NCBI GenBank assembly: GCA_016183815.1
Contig: JACPDW010000002.1
Coordinates: forward strand, 56,401-120,400
Reading direction: 5' to 3'
DNA from: Flavobacteriia bacterium
GTDB lineage: Bacteria > Bacteroidota > Bacteroidia > Flavobacteriales_D > Crocinitomicaceae
Length of the DNA: 64,000 nucleotides
The translations under genes and the position numbers were made by a program. Of the stretch, positions 1 to 9,748 are shown piece after piece (positions within the stretch are counted from its first letter, which is position 1; each line of letters starts with the position of its first letter). The notes beneath the pieces are model-generated. The model did not search any database. It was not told where the DNA came from and saw nothing but the letters and a program-made list of their open reading frames with translations.

Positions 1-2498
1 TACAAGATGCTGTTTTTGCAAAACTTTCTAATAATCTTTCCTCTCTATTATGGTCCACATATTTTGGTGGAAACAATATTGAAGCTGGATACTCCCTTCA
101 AGTAAATTCAAATAATGAACTATATACAACGGGTGGAATAATGTCCTCTATAAATATAGCAGGAGGTAATGCACCAAGTACTCTTGGTAACATTGATGGT
201 TATTTGTTAAAATTTGGTTCTAATTTGAATTATCAAAGTGGAACTTACGTTGGAACTTCTTCTTATGATCAATGTTATTTTGTCCAAATTGATGACGATG
301 ATTTTGTTTATGTTTATGGTCAAACCTCAGGTAATATGACTGTTTCCCCTGGTTTGTATGGCAATGATAATGCAGGTCAATTTATCCGTAAATATTCCTC
401 CAATTTGGCTAATATCATCTGGACAACTAAAGTGGGCGGAAATAATAATGGAAATCACTCTTTATCTCCAACGGCATTCTTAGTTTCTGACTGTAAAGAG
501 ATTTACATAGCTGGTTGGGGTGGAGACATTTTGTCCTCTTCAATTTCAAATTTCCCTGTTTCAGCTGATGCTTTTATGAGTACTATTCCCAACGGAGATG
601 GATTCTATATCGCTGTTCTCAAACCAGATGCCAGTGATTTAGAATATGCCACTTTTATTGGCGGACCATCAAGTGATCATGTTGATGGAGGAACATCACG
701 TTTTGATAAAGCAGGTCGAGTTTATCATGCTGTCTGTTCTGCCTGTGGAGGAAATAACAGTGGTTTTGTAAGTACTCCTGGCGTAATTGGACCTTCAAAC
801 AACAGCGGCAACTGTAATATGGCTGCTTTTAAATTTGAGTTAAACGCCATTGATGCAGTTGTAACTGACCCAAATTATGTAATTTGTATTCCAAATCCTG
901 TTCAATTTTTTAGTAATAGTATAAATGGGGAAGTTTTTGTTTGGGATTTTGGAGATGGTACAACTTCTTCTGTTGAAAATCCTAGCCATTCTTTTACCAT
1001 AGAGGGAACATACACAATTAAATTGACAGTTTACGATTCTTTGTTTTGTAAAGTACCAGATTCTGTTCAATTCGAAGTAGAAGTAGGTAGTTATGAACCT
1101 GGTTATATTTCTCCCGTTCCAACTATATGTAAAAATACACCTTATCAATTGGAATCTGGTGGTGGTGCTTTTTACACTTGGTTTCCTAGTAATTATGTGA
1201 ACGATCCAAACATCTCTAACCCATTGATTACAGTAGATCAAAACGTTGTAATGAATGTGATAATTGGTGATGTTTGTGGTCTAGACACTTTTCAAGTAAA
1301 CATCAACGTCTTTCCTGATGCAATTCAAGTTTCAGAAGATGAGTCTATCTGCGTTGGAACTGGAGCAAATATAAGTGTTAGTGGCTCTGTATCACAAATA
1401 TGGTCACCAAATGTGCAGATAAACAACCCTTTAAGCAGCAATCCTATTGTAACGCCTAGCGAAAGCATGTTCTATTTTGTTGAAGCAACAACTCAAAATA
1501 ATTGTGTGTATAAAGACAGTGTATATATTACCGTTTTTTCAACTATTCCAATACCGGAATTACAAGATACAGCGAGAATGTGTAATGGTGAAGAAGTTGA
1601 ATTGGAAGCCGAAGGTGGTGAAACGTATCTTTGGTATCCTAATATTTATCTTAATCAAAACAATACAAACGTTGTCTCCTCATATACTCCTGAAAGTATG
1701 ACTTATTATTGTGATTTTACAAATGCTTGTGGAACAGTTACTGATAGTATTTTTGTTGTGGTTGTTATTCCTCAATTAAATGCATGGGGCGACACTACTA
1801 TCTGTTATGGAGATTCTTGCGTATTGTATGCTCAAGGTCTAAATACCTATTACTGGTATCCAGCTAAATTTATATCTAATAACACAAATGACACAGTAAT
1901 GGTTGTTCCTTCACAAACAACGATTTTTATTGTAAGTGGTTATGATATTTATTCTTGTTACGACAGAGATTCTGTATTTGTAAATTTATTCCCTAACCAT
2001 CAGGTGGAATTGGGTCCTCATATTTTAGCTGATTTAGGTGATCAAATTCAATTATTTGCTGAAACAACTGGAATTGGTACTTTTAATTGGTCTCCAAATT
2101 CATATATTTCTTGTACAGACTGTCAAAACCCTTTTGTCTATCCAAATTTTAATTCTCAATATAAAGTTTATTTTATTGACACCAATGGATGTACCACAAC
2201 TGACTTAATTGAGATCATTTATAATGGCATTTTATATATACCGAATACATTTACGCCAGATGACAATCGATTTAATCAATATTTCAAGGCGTACGGAGAA
2301 GGAATTGTTCTGTTTAACATGACAATTTACAATAGATGGGGGGAGATTGTTTCGGAAATTGATTCTATAGACGAATATTGGGACGGTACTTATAAAGGCA
2401 AGCTTTGTCAAGACGGAACCTACACTTGGAAAGTATATTATAGTGATTTGAAAGGAAACAAAAATCATTTAAATGGTCATGTGAATCTATTAAGATGA
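1..2498 (+). CDS. T9SS type B sorting domain surface protein with PKD and Ig-like repeats (5' end missing)
   Basis: The reading frame is open from base 3 without a start, so the gene begins outside the window; about 831 residues are visible. The first part has beta-propeller (SBBP-like) repeats rich in GG and YIAGWGG-type turns. A PKD domain follows (VWDFGDGT core, near 930-1060). Then come about five Ig-like modules, each with a Cys near its start, a Y/W-x-W-x-P core and a 'GC/AC...D' end. The last 90 residues match the gliding-motility-type C-terminal domain (IPNTFTPDDN, YNRWG, WDGTYKG, GTYTWKVYY), the type B signal for secretion by the type IX system. It is probably a large adhesin-like surface protein; its ligand cannot be told. 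Confidence 0.88.
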   Translation, partial: QDAVFAKLSNNLSSLLWSTYFGGNNIEAGYSLQVNSNNELYTTGGIMSSINIAGGNAPSTLGNIDGYLLKFGSNLNYQSGTYVGTSSYDQCYFVQIDDDDFVYVYGQTSGNMTVSPGLYGNDNAGQFIRKYSSNLANIIWTTKVGGNNNGNHSLSPTAFLVSDCKEIYIAGWGGDILSSSISNFPVSADAFMSTIPNGDGFYIAVLKPDASDLEYATFIGGPSSDHVDGGTSRFDKAGRVYHAVCSACGGNNSGFVSTPGVIGPSNNSGNCNMAAFKFELNAIDAVVTDPNYVICIPNPVQFFSNSINGEVFVWDFGDGTTSSVENPSHSFTIEGTYTIKLTVYDSLFCKVPDSVQFEVEVGSYEPGYISPVPTICKNTPYQLESGGGAFYTWFPSNYVNDPNISNPLITVDQNVVMNVIIGDVCGLDTFQVNINVFPDAIQVSEDESICVGTGANISVSGSVSQIWSPNVQINNPLSSNPIVTPSESMFYFVEATTQNNCVYKDSVYITVFSTIPIPELQDTARMCNGEEVELEAEGGETYLWYPNIYLNQNNTNVVSSYTPESMTYYCDFTNACGTVTDSIFVVVVIPQLNAWGDTTICYGDSCVLYAQGLNTYYWYPAKFISNNTNDTVMVVPSQTTIFIVSGYDIYSCYDRDSVFVNLFPNHQVELGPHILADLGDQIQLFAETTGIGTFNWSPNSYISCTDCQNPFVYPNFNSQYKVYFIDTNGCTTTDLIEIIYNGILYIPNTFTPDDNRFNQYFKAYGEGIVLFNMTIYNRWGEIVSEIDSIDEYWDGTYKGKLCQDGTYTWKVYYSDLKGNKNHLNGHVNLLR

Positions 2499-3475
2499 CA
2501 AAATACTTTTATTTTGGATTTATTGTATTATTTTTCTCCTGTTCTTATGCTAAGAAAGAGAAAAAAGTCAAAAATCTAAACTATCTTAAACAATGGATTA
2601 ACCCACTTTTTTTAAACGGAGATTTTGAAAAAGAAATCAATTTTCCTTATTGGTTTTGTGATTCAATCCTCAAAAAAAATAAAATTTTTCAAATAACAAG
2701 ACGAATTTTTTCAGAAAATGAAAAAGACAGTAATGGACATTATGTATTGCCAAAAGAAAAATATATTTATACCTTTGATAAAAATGGGAGTATTAAAAAA
2801 ATTGATTTTTATACATTTTATGATTCGAAAGAAATCACAGCTTTTACTTTTGTATATTCAAAAAAAATAAATAAAAATAAAATCTTTAGACCCGTTCAAG
2901 TCTTGCCTTTAAATGCAGAATACAATAAGTACAAAGATCTCTTTAAAATACAATTAAACACCGATGTAACACATCACTTCACTTTCTATAAAGCTAGTGA
3001 AAATAGAAAAAACTACAAATCATTCCAAGATGTTGAGCATAAAAATAAACTTTATATTATAAAAAAGAAAAAATATTTTGGTGCCCTTTCAATTGACTCT
3101 ATTTTGCATCCTAAGCCAAATGATTGGATAATTTTAGGAAGTATTAAAAACCCTATAAAAAGGTTTCAAAGTCAAAATATTGTTAAAGAAGCTAATGTTT
3201 TTAGCTACAAATACAGTAAAAGTGGGATGTTGTTAAGAAGAGATTTAGAAAAATATCCTTTTGTTTCGAAAAAATATTTTGTATATAACAACTCTTCTCA
3301 ATGGGTTATGACAATTGATTCTTTATTTTATGAAACTACATTTATCTCATCAGAGTTATCAAAAATTGAATACGATCAATATAAAAGACCCTACAAAATT
3401 TATCATAATAAGTTAAAAGAAGTAGAAATTCCAAAATTGTATGTCGAATCTTTTTCATATCGATTGCATAAATAA
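2495..3475 (+). CDS. putative lipoprotein of unknown function
   Basis: 326 residues. The start ATG overlaps the stop of the T9SS protein before it (ATGA), so the two are probably co-transcribed. The N-terminus is a short hydrophobic stretch ending in LFFSC, a lipobox with Cys16, so it is probably a lipoprotein. The rest is Lys/Tyr/Phe-rich with no family I recognise; stretches such as YTFDKNGSIKKIDFYTFYD look like the repetitive beta strands of many Bacteroidota secreted proteins. Function unknown. Confidence 0.7.
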   Translation: MTKYFYFGFIVLFFSCSYAKKEKKVKNLNYLKQWINPLFLNGDFEKEINFPYWFCDSILKKNKIFQITRRIFSENEKDSNGHYVLPKEKYIYTFDKNGSIKKIDFYTFYDSKEITAFTFVYSKKINKNKIFRPVQVLPLNAEYNKYKDLFKIQLNTDVTHHFTFYKASENRKNYKSFQDVEHKNKLYIIKKKKYFGALSIDSILHPKPNDWIILGSIKNPIKRFQSQNIVKEANVFSYKYSKSGMLLRRDLEKYPFVSKKYFVYNNSSQWVMTIDSLFYETTFISSELSKIEYDQYKRPYKIYHNKLKEVEIPKLYVESFSYRLHK

Positions 3476-3514
3476 AAAAAATGCTTACCTTAGTAGTAGA
3501 ATCTCCTTTTAAAA

Positions 3515-5818
3515 ATGTCTGAAAACACTTCAAAATTTGTTAAACGATTTATTGAGCAGAGTAATCAATCAATCTTTTTAACTGGAAAAGCTGGAACAGG
3601 AAAAACTACTCTTCTCAACGAAATTATACAAAACACGACCAAAAACGCAATTGTTTTAGCCCCGACAGGGATTGCAGCTTTAAATGCTGGAGGAGTAACA
3701 ATTCACTCCTTTTTTCAGCTGCCATTGGCCTCATTTATTCCGAGTTTTGAATATGTTGATCATTCCAATTCCTTTATCAAATTTGAAAATAAAAGCAGTT
3801 TAAATAAACATTTTAAAATGCATCAAAGAAAAAAAAAATTGATAAAATCTTTAGAGTTGATTATCATTGATGAAGTGAGTATGCTTCGAGCAGACATTTT
3901 AGATGAAATAGATTGGGTTTTAAGAAATATTAGAAAAAAAAATAGTCCCTACGGTGGTATTCAAATGTGTTTTATCGGAGATTTATTTCAACTTCCCCCT
4001 GTGGTGAAAAATGAAGAATGGCAAGTCTTAAAAAATTTTTACAAAGGGATTTTCTTTTTTGAAGCAATGGTCATCAAAGAAATTCCTCCACTATTTTTAG
4101 AATTAAATCAAATTTTTCGGCAAGAAGATCCAATTTTTATAGAACTACTCAATCGATTACGTTCTAATAATATGAAACAAAAGGACATTGATACACTCAA
4201 TCAATATTATCATAAAAACAATAAAGAAAACACTCAACAGGGTTATATTACATTAACAACACATAATTATAAAGCACAACATTTAAACAATTTAGAGTTA
4301 AACCGTTTACAAGAAAAAGAACTCATTTATACAGCTAAAATAACAGGAGATTTTCCTGAATCTATTTATCCTTTAGAAATTGAATTAAGGTTAAAAAAAG
4401 GAGCTCAAGTAATGTTTGTCAAAAACGATATTTCTGGTCAAAAACTCTTTTACAATGGTAAAATTGGTCACATTTATTCCCTTTCTCAAGAAGAAATAAT
4501 AGTTTATGTACCAGACGACAATCAATACATAGAATTAGAGCATTACGAGTGGGAAAACATTCGATATGATTTAAATGAAACCACAAAAGAAATTGAAGAA
4601 AAAACCATCGGAACATTTGTTCAATATCCTATCAAATTAGCATGGGCAATTACTATACATAAAAGTCAAGGTTTAACTTTTGAAAGAGCAATAATGGATT
4701 TAAAAGAAACATTTGCTTCAGGACAGGCCTATGTTGCTCTTTCCAGATTAAGAAATATCAATGGATTAAAATTACTTTCACCTGTAAATTTAAATGAGTT
4801 ACAATTAGACTATGATATTCCAGATTTTTCTTCAAATAAGTTAAACGATGTAGAATTGGAAACCTTATTAGAAATTAAAAGCAAACAGTTTATTTTAAAA
4901 AAAATTAATGAAAATTATTCTTGGGAAAACTGTCAAAAACAAATTTTCTATCTTTTAAATAAAATTGAAGTAGAAACTAAACAAAGTGAAACTTCATTTT
5001 TTTTACAATTTAAGGAAAAATACTTGGAGTCATGGAAAAATTTAATCGAGCCATCTGAACGGTTTTTAAAACAAATCTCAAAAATTTTTAATCAAGAGAA
5101 ATTAGACAAGACGTTTCTTTTACAAAGAATTTCTGCTGCTCACCAATACTATTTATCTTTAATAAAACCAAATTTATATATTTTTTTATTCCAATTTGAA
5201 CTTATCAAAAACTTAAAAAGTTCTAAAAGTTTAAAAAATGAATATATTTTATTTGAGGAATACTTAGATGATTTATTTTACATGTTTTTTAAAAACAATC
5301 TTATAATTTCAAAATATTGCTTACAAGATGAAAAAAATGACAACCTTTCATTAGAAAACTCAGATTATGTTGATTATAAAAGTGATATAATCACTCAAAT
5401 GAAAGAGGATTTTATTCAACAAAAAAATGAAATAAAAGGTTTAAAAATTGAAATATTAGAGAAAACAGAAGAAAAGAAAATTAAAAAACCAAACAGCTTA
5501 GAAAGAACATTAGAATTATACCTACAAAACAAAACTGTTGAACAAATCGCTGAAGAACGATTAATGGCTGTAAGCACGATTAATGATCATTTCAAAAGTC
5601 TTATTTTATCTGGAAAAGTGGACATAAAAGATTTAATCAATGAGGAAAAATTAAAGGGATTGAAAGAAATTTATCCCCTTATAAATGATTACAGTACATT
5701 AAGTGAGGTAAAAGAAAAGGTAGGAGATTCCTTTAGTTGGGACGAATTAAAATGGTATAGAGCTCATCTTATAAGAAGTTTAGATCTTATTGAAAAAAGC
5801 AATTCGGAAATAGTCTAA
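3515..5818 (+). CDS. PIF1-like ATP-dependent DNA helicase with C-terminal helix-turn-helix domain
   Basis: 767 residues. It has a Walker A motif GKAGTGKTT (residues 24-32), the motif Ia region APTGIAALNAGG, a DEVSM Walker B (about 119-123), GDLFQLPPV, and near residue 385 AITIHKSQGLTF followed by AYVALSRL, as in PIF1/RecD-type superfamily 1 helicases. The last 120 residues contain a helix-turn-helix of the HTH_40 type (QNKTVEQIAEERLMAVSTI). This helicase-HTH fusion is common in Bacteroidota. It probably unwinds DNA 5'-3' during replication or repair (family knowledge); its specific substrate is unknown. It stands alone, convergent with era. Confidence 0.88.
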   Translation: MSENTSKFVKRFIEQSNQSIFLTGKAGTGKTTLLNEIIQNTTKNAIVLAPTGIAALNAGGVTIHSFFQLPLASFIPSFEYVDHSNSFIKFENKSSLNKHFKMHQRKKKLIKSLELIIIDEVSMLRADILDEIDWVLRNIRKKNSPYGGIQMCFIGDLFQLPPVVKNEEWQVLKNFYKGIFFFEAMVIKEIPPLFLELNQIFRQEDPIFIELLNRLRSNNMKQKDIDTLNQYYHKNNKENTQQGYITLTTHNYKAQHLNNLELNRLQEKELIYTAKITGDFPESIYPLEIELRLKKGAQVMFVKNDISGQKLFYNGKIGHIYSLSQEEIIVYVPDDNQYIELEHYEWENIRYDLNETTKEIEEKTIGTFVQYPIKLAWAITIHKSQGLTFERAIMDLKETFASGQAYVALSRLRNINGLKLLSPVNLNELQLDYDIPDFSSNKLNDVELETLLEIKSKQFILKKINENYSWENCQKQIFYLLNKIEVETKQSETSFFLQFKEKYLESWKNLIEPSERFLKQISKIFNQEKLDKTFLLQRISAAHQYYLSLIKPNLYIFLFQFELIKNLKSSKSLKNEYILFEEYLDDLFYMFFKNNLIISKYCLQDEKNDNLSLENSDYVDYKSDIITQMKEDFIQQKNEIKGLKIEILEKTEEKKIKKPNSLERTLELYLQNKTVEQIAEERLMAVSTINDHFKSLILSGKVDIKDLINEEKLKGLKEIYPLINDYSTLSEVKEKVGDSFSWDELKWYRAHLIRSLDLIEKSNSEIV

Positions 5819-5826
5819 CCAATTTT

Positions 5827-6702
5827 TTAATAACCAAACTTTTTTAATTTACTATCGCTATTTCTCCAGTCTTTATCCACTTTAATTAAAGTTTCTAAAA
5901 ACACTTTTTTTTGTAAAAATTTTTCAATGTCTCTTCTCGCTTCAGTACCAATTTTTCTTAACATTTTACCTTCTTTTCCTATCAAAATTCCTTTCTGAGA
6001 ATCTCTTTCGACAAATATCTGACTATAAATTTTTATCAAACGATCTTCTTCTTCAAAAGCAGTAACTTCAACATGAGAGGAATAAGGTATTTCTTGGTCG
6101 CAAAAAAGAAATATTTTTTCTCTAATCATTTCAGAAACAAAAAAACGTAATGGTCTGTCTGACAATTCTTCTTTATCGTAATAAGGAGGACTTTCGGGCA
6201 ATAAAGTTATAATCTTTTCCCAAACATTTTCTTTATTAAACCCATGTAAAGCAGAAATAGGAAAAATCTCTGCGTTTGGCAATTTCTCTTTCCAATATTG
6301 TATTCTTTTTAAAACTTGTTCTTGATTTCCTAAGTCAATTTTATTGATTAAACATAAGACTGGGATTTTCAACTTTTTAATTTTTTCTAAAGTTTCAGGA
6401 TGGTTTATCTCACTTTCATAAATATCTGTAATAAAAAGTAAAACATCTGCATCTTGAAAAGAAGTTTGTACATATTGCATCATGTTTTCATGCAATTTAT
6501 AGGCAGCATTTACTACTCCTGGGGTGTCTGAAAAAACAATTTGATGTCCTTCGTCGTTGTAAATTCCTAAAATTCTATGGCGTGTTGTTTGAGCTTTTGA
6601 GGTTACAATCGAAAGTTTTTCACCCAATAATTGATTCATTAAGGTCGATTTACCAACATTTGGACTACCAACAATATTTACATATCCAGCTTTGTGTATC
6701 AT
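5827..6702 (-). CDS. era: GTPase Era
   Basis: 291 residues, the usual Era length. G1 is GSPNVGKST (12-20), G3 DTPGVV, G4 NKID, and the C-terminus holds the KH RNA-binding domain with GKEGKMLRKIG. Era binds the 3' end of 16S rRNA and helps mature the 30S subunit (family knowledge). The start at 6702 gives the standard N-terminus MIHKAGYVNIVG. A TACTTTTG -7 box lies only five bases upstream (6708-6715), so the transcript may have almost no leader. Confidence 0.97.
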   Translation of the reverse strand: MIHKAGYVNIVGSPNVGKSTLMNQLLGEKLSIVTSKAQTTRHRILGIYNDEGHQIVFSDTPGVVNAAYKLHENMMQYVQTSFQDADVLLFITDIYESEINHPETLEKIKKLKIPVLCLINKIDLGNQEQVLKRIQYWKEKLPNAEIFPISALHGFNKENVWEKIITLLPESPPYYDKEELSDRPLRFFVSEMIREKIFLFCDQEIPYSSHVEVTAFEEEDRLIKIYSQIFVERDSQKGILIGKEGKMLRKIGTEARRDIEKFLQKKVFLETLIKVDKDWRNSDSKLKKFGY

Positions 6703-6707
6703 TCAAA

Positions 6708-6715
6708 CAAAAGTA
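6708..6715 (-). promoter_or_regulatory. -7 box of the era promoter (TACTTTTG)
   Basis: Reading on the minus strand, TACTTTTG fits the Bacteroidota -7 consensus TAnnTTTG. A weak -33 candidate (TTG at 6729-6731) is spaced too closely (13 bases), so the call rests on the -7 box alone. The predicted transcription start falls at or next to the ATG. Confidence 0.4.
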
Positions 6716-6745
6716 CTGATTAAAATGACAACTTGAGTTTTCAAT

Positions 6746-8794
6746 TTAAGATTGATTGATTTTTTTAACCATTGTTAGAATAGTAGCGATCGCAACCGTT
6801 TCTCCAGTTTCATCATATACATCAACTAAAAATTTAACAATTCCTTTTGCAATATCTTCTTCCGTTCGTTTTTCTTGATCTATTTTTTCTTTTACCGTAA
6901 ATCGTACTCCAATAGTGTTTCCTGGATAAACTGGCTTGGTAAAACGAGCTTCTTCAATTCCATAATTTAATAAAACAGGTCCTTTTTTAGGATCTACAAA
7001 CAAACCTGCAGCTTTTGACAATACAAAGTAACCGTGAGCAACTCTTTTTTCAAAAATTGTCCCTTCTAAAGAGGTTTCATCCATATGAGCATAAAAATTA
7101 TCTCCAGAAACATTTGCAAAATTAACGATATCGCTCTCTGTTACAGTATGTTTGTGAGTAAAAACGGTTTCACCTACAATTAACTCTTCAAAATGTTTAC
7201 GAAATACGTGGGGTTGAGCTTCTGGAAGATCACTTCCAATTTGAAATTGTTCGGTGATTTTTGTAATTGTATTCGGATGACCTTGTATAGCTGTTCTTTG
7301 CAAATAGTGTAACACACCTCTTTTTCCTCCCATTTCTTCTCCCCCACCCGCTCTACCAGGTCCACCGTGTGTTAATAAAGGCATTGGAGAGCCATGACCA
7401 GTACTTTCTTTGGCACATGATTGATTTAGCACTAAAATTCTTCCATGCATACTCGCAGCTTCAATTACAAATTTTTTCGCTTCATTGTCGTCAGGAGTAA
7501 CAATACTGCTTACTAAAGACCCTTTTCCCATTCTAGATAGAGTAATTGCATCATTTAAAGTAGAATAAGGCATTAGAGTTGAAACCGGTCCAAAAGCTTC
7601 TATTTCATGAACATCGATATTTTTAAATGGATTTTCATTCATAAATAGAAGAGGTGAAATAAAAGCACCTAAATTAAAATCCGCATCAATCAAATCCAAA
7701 GAATTCATATTTCCAAAGACTAAGGATTGTGATTTTTGAAGAATTTGGACACTCTCTTTCACTCTATTTACCTGATTTTTAGAAACCAAAGCTCCCATTC
7801 GAACCCCTTCTGCCATTGGATTACCAATTTTTATTTCACTTAGTTTTTTTATTAAAGAACTTTGAACCTCCTCTAAATATTTTTCTGGAACGATGATTCT
7901 TCTAACTGATGTACATTTTTGTCCTGTTTTGATAGTAATTTCTTTGACAACTTCTTTTATAAAAAGTGAAAACTCTTGAGTATCTGGAGTGGCTTTTTCA
8001 CCCAATACAGAAGCATTTAAAGAATCCGCTTCAAGATTAAATTGCACACTTTTATCAACAATTTGTGGAAGGTTTTTTAGAATTTTCCCTGTTTTAGCAC
8101 TACCTGTAAAAGTTACCACGTCTTCATTTTCAACATAATCTAATATTCCTCTTCCTAATCCACACACCAATTGAAGAGCTCCTTCTGGTAAAATTTTAGA
8201 TTCAATGATGTCCTTAACTACGGCTTCGGTTAAAAAACAAGTAACTTCAGAAGGTTTCACAATACAAGGAACGCCTGCCATTAAATTTACTGCTATTTTC
8301 TCCAACATTCCCCAAACAGGAAAATTAAAAGCATTGATATGTATAGCCACCCCTCTTTTTGGCACCATAATGTGATGACCGATAAAACTTCCATTTTTTG
8401 ATAAAGGAACAGCATGTCCATCAACGTAATAGGGTAAATCTGGAAATTGCCGTCTTAAACTTGCATTGGCAAAAAGATTTCCAATTCCACCCTCAATATC
8501 TATCCACGAGTCAATTTTTGTTGCTCCTGTGCAATAGCTAATCGTATAATAATTGTCTTTTCTTTCCAAAAGATACAATGCCAATTGTTTTAACATTCTA
8601 CCCCTTTCTTGGAAAGTCATTTTTCTTAGTTTTTCTCCATTTTTTCGACCATAAGCTAAAATTTCGTCAAATGGTAGTTTTGCTGATGAAGCAAATCCAA
8701 TGTTTTTTCCGTTTATTGCATGAACAAAAGTATATTCTTCTTCAGCCCCATTAATCCATTCACCTAATACATAATTTTTGCTAAAAAATTCCAT
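6746..8794 (-). CDS. paaZ: bifunctional PaaZ: oxepin-CoA hydrolase / semialdehyde dehydrogenase
   Basis: 682 residues, the same size as E. coli PaaZ. Residues 1-520 are an aldehyde dehydrogenase with Glu255 (NLEADS) and the nucleophile Cys294 (GQKCTS). Residues 535-680 are a MaoC-type hydratase with Asp565 and His570 (SGDNFYAH). In phenylacetate catabolism the enzyme opens the oxepin-CoA ring and oxidises the aldehyde (family knowledge). No other paa gene is in the window: its neighbours are era and an unrelated divergent gene, so it is an orphan here. Related ALDH-MaoC fusions act on other CoA aldehydes, so the substrate is not certain. Confidence 0.9.
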   Translation of the reverse strand: MEFFSKNYVLGEWINGAEEEYTFVHAINGKNIGFASSAKLPFDEILAYGRKNGEKLRKMTFQERGRMLKQLALYLLERKDNYYTISYCTGATKIDSWIDIEGGIGNLFANASLRRQFPDLPYYVDGHAVPLSKNGSFIGHHIMVPKRGVAIHINAFNFPVWGMLEKIAVNLMAGVPCIVKPSEVTCFLTEAVVKDIIESKILPEGALQLVCGLGRGILDYVENEDVVTFTGSAKTGKILKNLPQIVDKSVQFNLEADSLNASVLGEKATPDTQEFSLFIKEVVKEITIKTGQKCTSVRRIIVPEKYLEEVQSSLIKKLSEIKIGNPMAEGVRMGALVSKNQVNRVKESVQILQKSQSLVFGNMNSLDLIDADFNLGAFISPLLFMNENPFKNIDVHEIEAFGPVSTLMPYSTLNDAITLSRMGKGSLVSSIVTPDDNEAKKFVIEAASMHGRILVLNQSCAKESTGHGSPMPLLTHGGPGRAGGGEEMGGKRGVLHYLQRTAIQGHPNTITKITEQFQIGSDLPEAQPHVFRKHFEELIVGETVFTHKHTVTESDIVNFANVSGDNFYAHMDETSLEGTIFEKRVAHGYFVLSKAAGLFVDPKKGPVLLNYGIEEARFTKPVYPGNTIGVRFTVKEKIDQEKRTEEDIAKGIVKFLVDVYDETGETVAIATILTMVKKINQS

Positions 8795-8813
8795 GTTTCT
8801 CGATTTAGATTTT

Positions 8814-8821
8814 CAAAATTA
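8814..8821 (-). promoter_or_regulatory. candidate -7 box for paaZ (TAATTTTG)
   Basis: On the minus strand TAATTTTG matches TAnnTTTG and lies 19 bases upstream of the paaZ start codon. I found no clear TTTG -33 element at the usual distance. Confidence 0.35.
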
Positions 8822-8919
8822 ATTGAAATTTTGTTGATTTTACTATTTTTTATTACTTTAGTAGTCGTTTTCTATTGAATAAAAAGAAATATAACAATAA
8901 AAAATATATGTACTATTAA

Positions 8920-9738
8920 ATGTTTAGAATGCTGAAAATACTGATTTTTATTCTTTTACCTAGTATTTCTTTTCAGCAATTATCTGAATTAAAAGGCATT
9001 TGGATATCAAAAAATTTAGAATGTATAGCTATTAAAGACACCAATAATTTATATGACGATTCAAATGGCATTGGAAACGGTAAAAAAGAGGAAGGAGTTA
9101 CCGTTAGTAGAAAAGGTCAAATACTGAGTTTTCAAAAAAGATACTACACAGAAGAATCAAATTTTGAAAAAATGATGGCCGATAGTATCAATTTAAAAAT
9201 TATTAAATCCTCTTCATCTAAAATAATATTAAGTCCAGTCAACACCTTAGCAAAATCTTTCTTTTCCAACCAAAAAAAGATTGTTTTTACTAAACAAGAG
9301 CAAATAAAAAACCCAATAAATTTCGAAAAAATTATTTTTCACAGTGCTCCATGTTACGGAAGCTGTCCTGTAATTGATGTAGAAATTTTAAAAGATGGAA
9401 GTTTTTATATGGAAAGTAAATTGTTTAAAGACTTTTCGATGTTTGACATTGACACTTCTAAAACTGGAACTTTTTCAGGTAAAATCGATCCTTCTTTAAT
9501 GGAAGAATTAATGAAAAAGGCACAAAGGTGTTTTTTAGAGAAAATGGAAAACAAAGTTGATAAAAACAGTGAAAATCAAGTTTACACCTACATTCTTTAT
9601 TACGATGGCAAAAGGAAATCAGTTCAATTCAATCAAGCAAATTCTATTTTAGATGAAATTAATGATTTCTTTGTAAGCTTTCCATTACAGACAACAATGA
9701 AAAAATGTCTAAAACGAGAAATGGAAATAGAAAAATAA
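8920..9738 (+). CDS. secreted DUF6438 domain protein
   Basis: 272 residues with a hydrophobic N-terminal signal (LKILIFILLPSISF). From about residue 140 it carries the DUF6438 signature: CYGSCPVIDVEILKDGSFYME, i.e. two Cys in CYGSCP then a beta hairpin. The family is widespread in Bacteroidota and has no known role. The gene stands alone, divergent from paaZ and convergent with the aminotransferase gene after it. A second start codon nine bases downstream (MLKIL) is equally possible. Confidence 0.75.
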   Translation: MFRMLKILIFILLPSISFQQLSELKGIWISKNLECIAIKDTNNLYDDSNGIGNGKKEEGVTVSRKGQILSFQKRYYTEESNFEKMMADSINLKIIKSSSSKIILSPVNTLAKSFFSNQKKIVFTKQEQIKNPINFEKIIFHSAPCYGSCPVIDVEILKDGSFYMESKLFKDFSMFDIDTSKTGTFSGKIDPSLMEELMKKAQRCFLEKMENKVDKNSENQVYTYILYYDGKRKSVQFNQANSILDEINDFFVSFPLQTTMKKCLKREMEIEK

Positions 9739-9748
9739 TATCTCAGTA

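Noticed and set aside
840..1241. 133-residue minus-strand frame inside the first gene
   Set aside because: Composition and lack of start signals mark it as a shadow of the T9SS gene.
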